NCBI GenBank assembly: GCA_036971615.1
Contig: JAYKKR010000001.1
Coordinates: forward strand, 620,001 to 684,000
Length of the DNA stretch: 64,000 nucleotides
From: Amyloporia xantha
Taxonomy: Eukaryota; Basidiomycota; Agaricomycetes; Polyporales; Adustoporiaceae
Reading direction: 5' to 3'
In this document: piece after piece, positions 46,098 through 60,630 of the stretch
Numbering within the stretch: position 1 is the stretch's first letter
How the letters are laid out: each line of letters starts with the position of its first letter
Position numbers and translations under genes: made by a program
Notes under the pieces: generated by a model
What the model was told of the DNA's origin: nothing
Seen by the model: only the letters and a program-made list of their open reading frames with translations
Databases searched by the model: none

Positions 46098-48771
46098 TCA
46101 GGTGAGCTTTTCCAATGGAGATATGATGGTGCCCGGCTATGGAATATTGAACGTCAATGGACTGCACTAAACGAGCAAACGCATATCTCACCTTCTTGAC
46201 AACCCTGGGTAATGTCGCACGTTGGAATTCCACTCGAGTATTCCACTCGATGCCTAGCGGCGTATCAAGACTGCGTTCGTACTGCGCTTTGCTTGTGTAC
46301 GGATACGGCAGATCCTTGACCAAATATTTTGCCGCCTTCTTGTCACGCTTCTCGGAGATTATAACATGAGACTTCTTGTAGTCTGCGCGAGTGGTGGGGT
46401 CGATGCCAGCTACTTTTTTGATGAGGAAGGGTTTCGTAGGAGCCTTCTTGGCACCTTTGCCGCCCCATGAGCCCTGCGTCAAACAGGTCAATAAGCAAAT
46501 GTTGAAAAGATTATTGACAATAACATACCCAGCCGGGAAGTGTAGTGTCTATCTCGCGAGGAGCATCTTGTTGCATCTCTTGACGCTTCAGCTCCGCAAA
46601 ATCCTGCACAACATTATCGCCAGCGAAAGCAAGGGCGACGAGGTCGCGTTGCTCGAACGCTTTCACTCCGTTCGCTTTCCGTTTGCCCTTCCGGTCGAGC
46701 AGCTTCTCTTGTTCATCAATCTCGTTGTTGGCGTCCGAGTCGCTGTCTGTGTCGATAGGGTTGTTTTGTGACGACTGTGGTGGAACGACAGCTGGCTTCT
46801 TCGAAGGCCCTGCTGCGTTGTTGCTGTCGGACAAGGTCATCACGTTGGACATCGATATATCCACCATAGCGTCTTCCTTCGCCTTTTCTTTTTCTTCTTC
46901 CCTCTTCTTCTCGCGTTTGCGCAGCTTGTTCTTCGACTTTTCTGCATCCCCGCTGTTTTTGCTGATCGCAACCTCGTGCTTTTTCTGGATCGGTCTGTTT
47001 GAGTCCTCGGCCCGGACAAGCCACGGGTTGACCTCTTCCGAGGGAGGATTTGTGCGTTCTACAGCCGGAGAAATAGCTCGAGGAGACTCTGCTTGCAGTG
47101 GACTTATTAGATCGGTTGACTTGAGAGTGACGCTGGACGTATCCGATTCAGGAGGTCCAAGTGGGCGGGATCCATCGAACTGTCGCATAACATAAGTAAG
47201 GGTTAAGTTAGCATATAAGAGCACTTACTGTTGCGCCTGGACGGTATATGACTCGACCACCCACACGCTCAACTGCCGTACCATAAGGTTGTTCTTCCTC
47301 ATCGGCCACGACAACTTCGCCATCTTCGTCGAGGACAGGTACTCCCATCTCTTTGACAAAATCGTCGACCTCCTCGTCAACCCTTCGCTCATTCCGAACC
47401 ATTGCGTCCTTCATGAACTTCATCTCGAAGATACTCTTACCCTTCTTCCCTCCCTCCACCATCGGGTCTTCGTTCCCAGTATTTTTCAGGCTCTTAAGCT
47501 CCTCAAACGCACTCGCCTTGATACGCTGGATCGCGCCCTCACCACCTTCATCCTCGCCGCTTTCGTCATCCTCACTCTCCTCATCTTCACTGCCCGTACC
47601 CGAGTCCCCTCTGATCTTCCTCCGCAGCTTCTCTCCTCTATCCAACATCTCTGAAATCTCCCTCCGTTGATCTTCGTCCAGCTCGCCCCTCCCCTTCATG
47701 GCCTTCGCCCACTTCCCAGTGTGCTTATGCTTCAGCGTCGCCCTTTCCCTCGCCCTTTCCACTTCCCTCTTCATGCGTACCTCCTCGTCATCCTCGTCAT
47801 CATCTTCACCAAGCTTCGTAGCCAGCCGTGCCCGATCCTTCTTCTTGATTCGGTGATAAGTCTTACTCTTGATCTTCGCGACCCGCTTAGCCTTAGCTTC
47901 CGCACGGAACATCAGATCCCGCATCTTGGCAAGCTCTGCACGACGCGCTGCAACCTCTTCAACGGAGAGATGATTCATCTTAAGAGACTCAGTCTGAACG
48001 ATGTCTTCATCGCGCATTTTGGCAGATTTGAGGAGCTTGTCTACTGCACTCTCCAGCTCGGTAGTGGGCTATTCAGGGTAACATATCAGAAGTTATGCGG
48101 GATGCTACACCTGTTTTCTCATACCTTGAACTTAGCAGCGAGTTCCAAGTTTGACGTCTTTCCGGTGGGCTGCGCTTGCAACGGGAAACTCAGATGTTCA
48201 GCCTATAGTGTAGCACGTTCAGGGTGACTGTCCCGATCCATGAATAACATTGTGGTAGCATACCTCTCTGATCCGCTGCATCGTTGTCTTCCACTTATCG
48301 ACTTCCTCCTTCGTCTGTTCATATGCCGCTTCACGTTCCAGTCGCTCTGCTGTCCTCTGAGGTAAAGGAGCAGCTAGAGTTTTGCTAGGCCCAGACTGTG
48401 AGGTGAGGACCTTTGCAGACTTCTTGAGCGAAAGGAGGTTTGACGACTGCGCTGCTAAAGGTGCAAGCAGATCGTCAATTTGAAGCTTTTGGCCACCTGA
48501 ATTGCAGACGTTCAATATAAGTTGTCTCAACAAATAGCTGGAGCAGCAGGGATACACACCGACATGAGCTGCGAACTCATTCTCCTCTCCCGCTTCTGTC
48601 CTCTCCTTCAGAAGACGCCTTTTGCTCGCCCTCGCCGGGTTACCGCTGTTGTTCTCACCAGAGTCACCATCGGGGGCCTTTCGCTTCTGTCCCGCGTCCA
48701 GGCTCGTCACGAACCGCCCGAGATCTTGCAAAGCTGAAGAATCCTCGTCTTCTGCTTCCGAAGCTGAGATA

Positions 48772-48812
<41 letters not shown>

Positions 48813-49630
48813 TTCTGCTTCGGATTCAGACCTCTCAGCATCCTCGTCATCCATCATATTTTCGTCGTCGTCACCGTCGTCTCCTCTTTGAGCGAACTTC
48901 CCCTTACCCTTTTCCTTCCTCCGTGCATCACCCTCTTCATGCTCGACCTGACCCATGTCATCGCCACTATCCGGCTCACCTCTCCCATCCAGGATGTCCA
49001 AGACATCAATGAATTCGTCCGGTTCGCCTTCCTCTTCTTCTTCACCATCAGAGCTGCCCTCATCGGGGTGCATATCACTCTGCACCTCCTCGTCCCCCTC
49101 GTCCTCGTTTAAATCAACATCTGCGAAGCGCACGCTTCGTGAACCACTTGCACTCTTTTTGTTCTTATTTGACTTCGATTTTGATTGGCCCATCTTCTGT
49201 TGCTCAGGGATAAGCAGCGTGCATCATATTAAGTCAGACTGCTCACTTTATGCGAGAAGCTAAACCCAGCAAATCTCTCCTCGTCGCTCTCTTCAAACGC
49301 ATCGTCACTGTCAATCTCCTCGTCGTCTTCATCACCAATGTGCTCGTCGTCCTCCCCCTCGCCGATCAGCCTTGGTCTACCACGCTGTCTCGAGCTCGTG
49401 TCCTCGTCTTCACTCCCATCTCCTCCTGCGCCGATCAGCTCGTCCCTTGCATAATCAAGCTTCACCTTAGCGCGCCGGACCTTCTCCTGCTGATGCTCAT
49501 AGACGTCTGAGATGCCTGCACTCGACGGGGTCTGCGATTTCCGCGACTGGCGTTTGGCATATCCGAGTGCATTCGCTGCCTTACGGGATGGTTTCTTGGC
49601 AAGCTTTTGTGGTTTTTGAGAGCGACCCAT
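46098..49630 (-). CDS. UTP14: U3 snoRNA-associated protein 14 (SSU processome)
   Basis: UTP14 is part of the small-subunit processome and activates the helicase Dhr1 in 18S rRNA maturation. The start at 49630 gives MGRSQKPQKLAKKPSRKAANALGYAKR. A very acidic low-complexity region follows (runs of Glu-Asp at about 48780-48820). Then come LQDLGRFVTSLD, GGQKLQIDDLLAPL, NHLSVEEVAARRAELAKMRDLMFRAEAKAKRVAKIKSKTYHRI (the family core), HKHTGKWAKAM, NPWLVRAED, FAGDNVVQDFAELK and GWGSWGGKGAKK. The last junction joins FQRATLPRVVKK to PGTIISPLEKLT, the usual C-terminus. Five introns of typical size are seen. It is convergent with the NRAMP gene (~180 bp apart). Confidence 0.95.
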
Positions 49631-50011
49631 CTAACAGAATGAGAGATGATGTTCTGCCTGCTAAGAGTCACAGATGAAAGGGGCAGACAAAAGCACAAGG
49701 CAAGGGTATCGAGTGCTGTTTACGCGGTCGTCCGAAAATGCATTTTTTGCGGTTAGACCTACTGATTTATCACGTGGCAGACAACCGATCATTCATTCCG
49801 ACATGGGCGTCTCACAAAGATCGCAAAAACGAACACGGACTTCAGCACAATGTCGTGTGCGATTGAAATGCAGTAGAAATCATGAGGAAATGCATGCATG
49901 TCATACGTTGCATATCAGATGTGGTACATGTAGAATAGCCTTCCCTAGGGCACTCCTCGTGACCAGCAACATACAACAGAAAAACCGGCCCAGACAAAGA
50001 GGCGAAAACCA
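49631..50011. other. Intergenic region between UTP14 start and RPL40 end
   Basis: It must hold the UTP14 promoter. No gene or repeat is evident. Confidence 0.5.
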
Positions 50012-52048
<2,037 letters not shown>

Positions 52049-54036
52049 ATGTCTGACTTCAACCTAGCATTCCCGAAGGGCTGGGACTGTGACCTTCATT
52101 CAGTCAGTCAAATATGAACGGGATCGATATCCGCTCACCGTCTTGCTATGTACTTAGATCTATGCTGCCTACATGGATCACTTCCAGCTGTATAGTGTGC
52201 CATGGTGGGTCAATAATAACTTCTGTCACTCCGAAATTCATGCTTTGTCTTCAAAGGATGGAGCGTTCATGGAAGATCTACTTTGAAACCTTCGAGGAGT
52301 TCCTTAGCTTTGAGTGGCCTGTCATAACCGTCACAGATTCCGGGACAGGTAGGCCGCACATAGTCACACAAGCGGCCTCCGTTGATAAGTTCATCAGAAT
52401 GATCAAGACAAGGTTCGTGTTCCGTCCATACTGCCGTCTCTAGTCATAAATAACCTTTGCCTAGATTCGGTGAAACTCTGCCCGTAGTGGACAACATCCT
52501 GCGTGTGAGCGCATTTGAAACCAACCAGAGGCATGTGCGCAAGGTCTCCGACGCCAATTCATACAAGAAAGTACACGCCACTCTCCCTGCGACATCCCTT
52601 GCTGCGCTGAAAGTGCGTGTGCGGAGCGGTGAACCGAAGGTAATCCGCGAGCTCTGGAACGCCAAAGACAAGACCTTTTTATCGATCGACTTCGAATGGT
52701 ATGAACGCAACCCATCATCTTGTCTAGAGTGGGGCTACGCAGCAGTGCGGTGTGGTCACCTGGATGCGTCAGTAGCCGTCTTGACATGCCAACTGTTCTC
52801 GCCGTTGAATAGAAGTTTACAGGGCCGGTATCTGGCCTCCTGATCCGGGACCGAATTACGGGTGAGCTGTGGAGCTGCGAGTTCTCATCTGAAGCGCCGT
52901 GGTTAACCGCTGATTCAGACGTGGACATTACATTATCTCGGACTACGTGGACAAAGTACAGAACAAGCACTGTCCGAATTACCCTTGGGATGTACGTGCA
53001 TCGAGGCGTCTATCAGAAGGAATCCTCCGCTGATACTTCGGCCAGTATGCGGTGGGATACCATCTACAGAGTTACAGTTTAAGGTGCTTATGTACAAGAC
53101 CCATTAGTTTGGCGGAGAAAGTCAAGTGATACCAAAGGCGAAGCTACCGCAAGTGATCCAAGCTGTCATCAGGTAAGACTTTCCAATTACATTTGGCGCG
53201 TACTTGGACTGAAGGCTTGTGGCTGTTTTAGTAGCCATGCCAGCCCTGATTCTGAAACCGTTGCAAACAACCTTGTGCTGGTAGGACACGGCATAGGCAA
53301 CGACCTTCGCCGACTTGAAGAGATGAAACTGAGTATGCCGTTCATTTCGCCTAGTCCTTCGGGACCCTATTTGAGTTTGCTCACACACATCCAAGAAATC
53401 CCGCACAATGTCCTGGTGGTCGACACTGCGTCGTACGAGAGACAACTTTACAAGAGTGGGCAGCGTGGTCCTATGGATGATCCGTCCGGGAACCCGAGGT
53501 TGCCGTCCTCTACCCTCTCATTACTGAATATACTCCAGTCACTTGGCGTTGAGGTGACATGTGCGATGCACAACGCCGGAAATGATGCGTTTATGGGACT
53601 ACTCGCGCTTCAGCTTCTTCTCGAACCAAGGACAAGAGTCCCAGTCCCGAGACAGACAAGAAACAGCCCAGGCATCCACGCGGCGCTAGGTACCTTAAGC
53701 GCTACGAGCAGAAGCTATTCGGGCGTGCCGAGTATTGCATTCACGCCGTGTCCACCGATGGGCTTCCCGGTGGCTTCAAGGTCTTCAAGTCCCGGGAGCT
53801 CTAGACTCTCACCGAGGACACCGGATGGATACTTTGAGCAAGACTTCTCACCAAGCCGAAGGTCATCCAGCCGTTCTCCGGGAATCTCACCCGGCCATTC
53901 GCCTCGTTCACTGAATGGCCATACCTCAAGGCGGCCAAGTGTATTGCCTCGGCAGGACGGTCGAGGAGATCCTAGTTCTGGGACCACCTCGAGCGAGGTT
54001 ATTTACGCAATGTATGGCATGTCAATTGCGAGGTAG
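52049..54036 (+). CDS. Gfd2/YDR514C-like protein with RNase H-fold nuclease domain
   Basis: The start at 52049 gives MSDFNLAFPKGWDCDLHS; short exons follow, IYAAYMDHFQLYSVPW then MERSWKIYFETFEEFL. The core domain begins FLSIDFEWYERNPSSCLEWGYAA, with the D-x-E pair of a DEDD exonuclease fold. It continues WPPDPGPNYGRGHYIISDYVDK, FGGESQVIPKAKL, LVLVGHGIGNDLRRLEEM and CAMHNAGNDAFMGLLAL, which carries the later acidic residue. This layout matches the Gfd2/YDR514C C-terminal domain, related to mRNA-export factor Gfd2 in yeast. The C-terminal ~130 residues are Ser/Pro/Arg rich and probably disordered. Biochemical activity is unproven for most members. Confidence 0.83.
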
Positions 54037-54204
54037 AGTACAGCATCTGTGATTTAATTTCGATTTGGTTTATATGCTACGGATGGATCTTTACGTTGGC
54101 GCAGTCATTATGGGTTCTATTGGAACATACTTCTCACATGCAATCACGCACCACATGATCCCTGATCAATTGAATTGAATGCATAAATATTCGTCCACAC
54201 GATC

Positions 54205-56125
54205 TTAGACGACGGAATAATTTTCGACATGTACAGTAGCATCTTCGGAGAACACCACCTCTTCTCCGTTGTCGACGAGTGTGACCGAGGCCAAACGCAC
54301 TCCGGCAACACTGCCTTCGCTGATAAAATTGACTTTGACAGGGAAGAACGCCCCGGGATCGTCACCTCCGATGGCGAATTCTAGTGACCCTGAGCGTTCC
54401 TCAGCATTGACCAATGGGATAGACCAGTCAAGCGAATGGCTGGAAGGGTTGAGAGCCCAATCCCCGGTGTGAGAGGATACGGTCGGGTAAGAACCGTCAC
54501 TGTTGGGAATATTCCGATCAGTCAAGTAATATATCGGATGTAAGGCACGAAGTGCGCACGGGAGTGGTATTGATATTATCACGTCGTGCAAAGTAAGACC
54601 CTCGTTTTCGAGTTCATATTCGATGTTCACTTCACATGTTCCGTCGTTTGAGGGTGTCGGCCAACAGTTGACTGATGGATTCTACGTTAATTCCGTCCAT
54701 GTCAATTACTTCCGAGCCGACTTACTGGAAAGGGGCACATAGGTTTCATCCTTCCCTGCGTATCTCCACTTCAGAACGGCAAGAGGCTGGCCAACAGGGA
54801 AGCTACGGGCTGGGTCCTTAAGCGCGACCACGCGCTCACGATTCGCAACGAATTTCGCAACATTGGGGTGTTGTTTGAACTGTAGCTCCGGCCCGAACGT
54901 AGTCGACGGAGGTGCAATAGCAAGTTTGATCCGTGCAAGAGAAGGATCCGTAATATGCAAGTTCATATCTCCCTTCAGCTCCAATTGGTTTAGGCCACCG
55001 TCGCGGACCATTTCTGCGTTGATCGTCTCTCGAATGACGACATGTACACTGGCCAATTAGGTCAGTAAGATTAAGAGTGTCTTGGGAAGCGCTCTACCTC
55101 TCAGCATCAACAGTGGGTAAACTTCCCCTCTCATTTTTGGCCACCGAGGCCGGAGGTTCTGGAGTATGCGATACAGCTGGCGTTCCCGGCGTCGACATGT
55201 CTTCTGAGAGCATGGCCTCGCCACCTAAAGCATCGAGCAACTCCGTCTGCCGGGTTTTCTTGCTTCCCAGCTTCATGCCGCTACCCTTGAAAGCGGGGGT
55301 ACGCACACTTGATGGCGCAGGGGAGGCAGTGCGAACTGGCGTGGGCGCATCAAAGCGTTGGGGAACAGGCGAGTAACCTGTAACACCGCCACCCAGATAA
55401 TTTCCTCCAGATGGTCCACTGGACACAGCGCGCCTTTGCTGTTCCCGACGCTGCATCTCGAGTTGTTTAGCGCGACGCTTGAGCTCTTCTTTCGCCTCCG
55501 CTTCTTTGTTCTAGCCATCCAACTGTCAGCGCGCACTGTAGTACTTGCGATAAGTTATAAACCTCACCCTCGAGATGATCTCTTGGATCTTTTCCTCGTG
55601 ACTCTCCATCTCCAGCACATTCCGGACCTGCATGAGGTTCACCTGCTCCCGGTATCCCAAACTCACGATTTCGTCGAACGCTCCAAGCAACTCAAACGCG
55701 TTCTTCAGAATTTCCCTCTGCTCTGCACTCCGGCACATGTCCGAAACGACGCGCGCGAAAAGGTGCAGCGTCTCTATGTCTTGCAAGATGTTTGAGGCCT
55801 TGTTCGTGATGAGGAGGATGTAGAGATCCTCGAGGGGCTGATAGACATAGCGAACTTCTGCGGTTTCAACAGATGTGTGTTGTGTTCCAGTAGGTATCAG
55901 TTTAGGGAAAGAGGCCAGTAGCGACTCAATTCGCCCCCTCGTCATGTCACGGAACTGCCGCGAAATAACGGCTGCTCTCGTCGATTAAGCTGACGCCCCA
56001 ATAGTAGACGAAATACAAGAACATGCCTTTTCCACCCTTCGTGCATATTGAAGCTGCAAGAACAACCTGAATGCGTGCTCTCTCAGAACTCTTCGTTGCC
56101 TCCAAACAGACTCGGCACCCACCAT
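54205..56125 (-). CDS. RET2: Coatomer subunit delta (COPI)
   Basis: Delta-COP is part of the F-subcomplex of the COPI coat on Golgi-to-ER vesicles. The N-terminal longin region reads VVLAASICTKGGK/AVISRQFRDMTRGRIESLLASFPKLI and RYVYQPLEDLYILLITNKASNILQDIETLHLFARVV. A charged helix follows (KEELKRRAKQLEMQRREQQRR). The linker includes TPAFKGSGMKLGSKKTRQTELLDALGGE, and the C-terminal mu-homology domain starts at VHVVIRETINAEMVRDGGL. It ends EDATVHVENYSVV. The start codon (56123-56125) stands alone: ATG is followed at once by a GTGGGT donor, and the next exon starts GTTGTTCTTGC. The second intron has a GC donor (AAAAG/GCATGT). Confidence 0.93.
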
Positions 56126-56436
56126 TAGGCTCGGTCTTCAGAGCTGTGATCGAGTTGAAGCAAGATATATGGACTTCAAGTGGTCCGCAATTTGTAAACT
56201 GGTCGGAAACACGGAGAATGAGCTTGAGAAAGCAAGCGCTTTCAATAGTTGTAGCGGCAGTGCTGCGTATTCGAATGTAAAGACGTGTCGTGCGCACAAC
56301 AAGCGCCCATAAAAGTAGAGTACCGATGTAACGGTACAGAGTACAGATACATACTAACTTCACTTTGCTCAATAGGTTCACAATCACACTAGCATGTTGC
56401 GACTAAATCTTAAAATCTCAATAATATACTAGGATA
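56126..56436. other. Delta-COP upstream region
   Basis: It is about 310 bp long and is also the 3' flank of the acyltransferase gene would lie to its right. No other feature is seen. Confidence 0.45.
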
Positions 56437-57707
56437 TTATTGTGATGATGGCTCTACTAAGGATCTTAGTGCAGGGAACAAAACACGCCTGGTAAAGCTG
56501 AGACGCTTGGGAACAAGGGTCACACCGGCCAAGCCGCCGATAGCCCAAGCATCCACTGAGAAGTGAGAAATGAGATTCCCATACGCTTGTATAATCTGGA
56601 AATACACGTACTGCACATCTGTCCTAGCACCAACACGCCGAATGCCGTCCAAACCCACCCTACAACACCACTAACCTTTTTTCCGGTTATTCTGGTCCAC
56701 AAACTCTCCAATAGAATGCCGACGCCTTGAAGCAGAAAGAATAAGGTGACACGATGGTCCGACATGTGCAACCCAATCTCATGATATAGGCCAGAGGCCA
56801 GGAAAGAGCCCAGAACCATTCCTGCTTTCCCTGCGATCCAGTATCCCGGGTAACCGCCCACGGTGAGGAATGTCTGTCTCAGCACTTGATGCCAGCACTT
56901 TCCCCAGAAATCCGTGAGCGAGCATGCTCTCCAAGGGTTATCGTAGAGCGGTGGCCATTCTGTCGGAGACTGCCCCAGCAGCCCTACTGAAATGATCGCC
57001 GCGAATTCGTTACCAGCTTCGAGCCCACAGATGACAAGGGTGCCACCGAGAATTTGAATGGTCGTGGAGAGCGTGTAGCGAGCGTAGGATGGTAATCCAG
57101 GTATAAACATGGAGCCGCCGCCGACAGACCCCACTCCGGGTACTAACTTCAGGAATGAGTCGCAGAGGTCGACAATGAGGAGATTCTTCAAGAGTGAGAG
57201 CAGAGTCACCCCGATAAATGGTGAGCGTTGAGTCGGCCTGGAATCGGGAGGTACGTAGACGCCCCTGCCGAAATCCCAACCTATTCCTCTCATCGAAAGG
57301 GAAACCTCTAGGGCATCGCGAAACCACATCGGTAGAATAGAGCAAGTCTCCCGCCCTGCTTTGGTATGAGATTTCGAATCGCCGGTGGTATTCATAGGAT
57401 AAGGAACAGGCTCATTAATTTCGGGCAATCTCTTCTCCCCTACCTTGAACCGTCCATTTTTTGTAAATGCGAAATTCAGAGATCTCGGGATGATATAATA
57501 GCACATCATGCCTTGATTATACTCAGCGTCACTACGGGTATGTGCCATGATTCAGGTGGTGAACTCACAACGAATCCATTCGAAGGCGAAGTACCGCGGG
57601 TCCTTGACTCTGTAGTGGTAGGTGCAGTATATTGTACTTGTGATCACGGTTGGCAGGAGGAGTATGCGGATCGCATGGGTATTGGCCCTACGGACGAGGT
57701 AGGCCAT
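56437..57707 (-). CDS. Wax-synthase-domain (MBOAT-like) acyltransferase
   Basis: Three exons (57569-57707, 56612-57511, 56437-56555) sum to 1158 bp, 385 residues plus stop. The protein is highly hydrophobic with about eight membrane segments. The conserved wax-synthase motif is SLTDFWGKCWHQVLRQTF, followed by FLASGLYHEIGLH with a likely catalytic His. The C-terminus MDAWAIGGLAGVTLVP is usual for the family and is reached only through the last intron (donor GTACGTG at 56611), which supports the model. Fungal members acylate lipids or secondary metabolites such as terpenoids. I chose the ATG at 57707; the frame is open further upstream without another ATG, so an additional 5' exon is possible. 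A P450 lies next to it. Confidence 0.82.
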
Positions 57708-58460
57708 AAAAAAGAAGGGAAGAAGGTAGGCGAATGCGCGGTGCACCGTCCCCCATGTTGCTGGTTCACGGTCATGGAGCGGAGGGACAAGTTCACGGAA
57801 AGCAAGGCGAACCCCGGCTCTGAACCTATATATTTGAATGGCGGCTTGTTAGCGTGACTGGTCCGAAGCACAAATACTTCACCGGTAGTACTGACTCCTC
57901 GGAGAGGGTTGGCTTTCTTGGCATACCTCCAGACGTACCGGACGTTCTATTTCTGGCCGCAATAGATCACCACGTAGTTCAAGGATTCAAAGTCATTCAG
58001 CAGCAACGGTAACGTTCGAACGAAAATCTGGTGGTTTGCACTCGCCGCAGCGACCTCAGCAACATTTGCCGCTGTGCCGGGGCCCGGGATCTTTGCCAAG
58101 AGTATTGAGCTGCCACAGCGAAATTTGATAAGATCCAGAGGTCAGCTTATGGTAATCGTCAGGTCCGTCAGGGTGTCGATTGAAGTATAGCAGCCAGGCG
58201 ACATAACAGTGTAGAAATCGCTGAGAAGAGGTGGCATCGTACGTGAACACATCGATGACGGGACACGACTGTGCGCGCGACGGGAACCGCGTTCTCCACA
58301 GCCACCATGGTGTCTACTCGCCTCATTTCAAGGTTGGGGAGCATCGAGCAAGATCACATTGGTATGAGTGGAATGCAATGATGTAATATATTAACACAGC
58401 TGCATTCAATTGAATAAATAACGCCGAGATCTATTCTTGTCCGTTGGTATCAGATCCAGA
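57708..58460. other. Intergenic region between acyltransferase and P450
   Basis: The acyltransferase frame stays open to about 57860, so a missed N-terminal exon may lie here. The rest has no supported gene. Confidence 0.4.
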
Positions 58461-60630
58461 TTAATTCTGTCTCTCGGCATCCCGACGCTTCCTGAACATG
58501 ACTTTCACACCCGGCGCTGGTAGAATAGTCGTCGCAAGCCACATGTTCTCAGGCCGTTTGCTCCCATATTCGAATTTGACGTCGTAGTTGAGGACGATGC
58601 AGGCTAACATGATCTTCAGCTCATTTGCAGCGAAGAAGCGCCCCGGACTAAACATTGCTCGTCAGACACTCAGTAGATCATAATCTGGAACAGCCACGGA
58701 CCATGCATGTTTTCCATGCCCAAAACCGAGACAGTCCGCAGAGGTGCTGACATAGTGGTGCTTGTTCTTCTCGGTCTCATTGGCCCTGATATCGGAAAAA
58801 CGGAAGGGATCGAACACTTCTGCGTGGCTAAAGTTCCCTTCATCCAGATGTGTAGCTGTGGCTGCCGCCACGACAATAGTGCCAGCAGGAATGAAGGTCC
58901 CATCAGAGAGCGTTAGGTCTTTGAGGGATTTGCGCATCACTGAGACTGGAACGATTGTAACAAAATAAGCTAGTAGAGTAGAAGAACCACAACAATCAAT
59001 ATTACTTACTGCCGCTGACGCCGTTCACCCTCTGTGATTCCTTTAAGAAGCTGTCCAGTTTCCACATTCTGCCCATGGAAATCTTCGTCCATCCATCCTC
59101 TTCAATGACCTGCTCGATCTCTTCTCGTAGAGGTTGAATACATTCAGGACTTGCCGCAAGGTGATATAATGCGTGGGTAAACGTCTATGCCAATGTCAGA
59201 AATGTGTAGCAAGACGCCATACTCATCTCTGGATTCAATCGATCAAGCACGTACAATGGAAGAGGTATGGATTGCAGTGAAGTTCGACGCCATGATGCCC
59301 TGAACCATTATATCGGTGGAGACCTCAACCCCTTCTTGTTTAGTTCCCTCTATCATCCACGTGAGTAGATTATTCTAGAAAAACATCACCGGCAGCAGAG
59401 GGCATAAGAATAGTAAAACAAGACGAATTGATGGTGGATGCCTACAGGCTTGTCTGGCCAATCTTCTCCATATTCTTCTAATTTTCTGCGCCGCTCCTCT
59501 ATGACGGGGATCAGAAACGGTGATGCTCGCCTTATGGCTTTCCGGGACCACGGCAATAGAGGTCCTACGATGCTGATAAAGGAGGAAACCCTTGAGCATT
59601 GTTTGTCTGAACACGTACACATGTACAGGCTTACGGCTTCATGAAATTAGGCAATACACTCAAGACCTTAGTACCTTTGAAAACTTCACCGGAATATTCT
59701 GTGGCGATTTTGAGATAATCCTTGTTTTGACCTTTTATGTGCGGTTCGGGATAATTAGACTCGGATTCTATTCGCGAGCTACGAGCACGCACAGAGTGGG
59801 AGACCAACAAACACGCGGCTGCTCGCTCGCGTCACAACATGGCACATACTCGCATATGCGTCGATGGGCACCCATTCTGCACGGGGTTATGCTCAGCACT
59901 GGAGAGAATAGTCAACATGAAGAGTTGGACTTCTAATTACCATTCCCTTTAGCCTGTATTAAGTCCCGGAAGGCTGTATTGACCTCCTCCACTACTTCGG
60001 GAAACAGTGAGGCCAAGTTCCGGGTAAGTTGCTCGCGAATCGCAGTGATATGGAGTGGATGTGTCAACACATCTGGGGCGATGGTATACTTTGTTTGGAC
60101 AAGCTAAGTTCAGCATAGTGAGCAAAACACATATGCACAAGGGTAGACAGGAAATTTCCTGACATCGTCTGCAGCATCTATGAAAGACATCAGTTCGTCT
60201 GGTATTTTTCGAAGTTCCTCATTCATTTTGACGCCGCTGACGACCACAATCCATCGATCCAGCATCGCAACCTTGAACACCGCATACTATAAGAACAATC
60301 ATCGTGCCAGCAGCATAGCCATCAGAACGCAAATACAATAAATACGACTATCATCAATGGTGACTGCTTACTTTATCATATCCTTCCTGCAGTACCCGTC
60401 GAGCGTCACGAATGAATTTGAACGCACTGATGTACGATAGGACAGGTGCAGAGAGGCCTATGGTTGGTATCGAGCGTAACTGTCAAATTGATATCAGCTT
60501 CGGTCGCCCATAGAGCAGGCTCAATTGTTGAATTATGGATTATACTTACAGGATCGGACCGCCATTGAATGAAAACTAGAATGAAAATGATGCCAATAAA
60601 TGCAGAGCAGATTTGAAGGAATTCAGTCAT
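58461..60630 (-). CDS. Cytochrome P450 (ent-kaurene-oxidase-like), intact
   Basis: The start at 60630 gives MTEFLQICSAFIGIIFILVFIQW, a membrane anchor. The following exons give RSIPTIGLSAPVLSYISAFKF, KVAMLDRWIVVVSG, TKYTIAPDVLTHPLHITAIREQLTRN, ASSRVFVGLPLCQNKDYL (the alignment word of this P450 group), NFTAIHTSSITFTHALYHLAA as the I helix (no canonical AGxDTT, as in related fungal enzymes), the K-helix region DSFLKESQRVNG, PFRFSDIR, and the haem loop [20 protein letters not shown]. The protein ends MFRKRRDAERQN. I found no frame lesion. Such enzymes oxidise hydrophobic, often terpenoid, substrates at the ER. The neighbouring acyltransferase suggests, but does not prove, a shared pathway. Confidence 0.85.

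Noticed and set aside
48771..49112. Plus-strand frame beginning with a long L/V run
   Set aside because: It is antisense to the Glu/Asp-rich region of UTP14. Acidic repeats read as Leu/Val or Ser runs on the other strand.
56520..56611. C-terminus of the acyltransferase ending in LGLSAAWPV
   Set aside because: This results from reading through the last intron. Splicing at GTACGTG gives the family-typical DAWAIGGLAG end and a length divisible by three.
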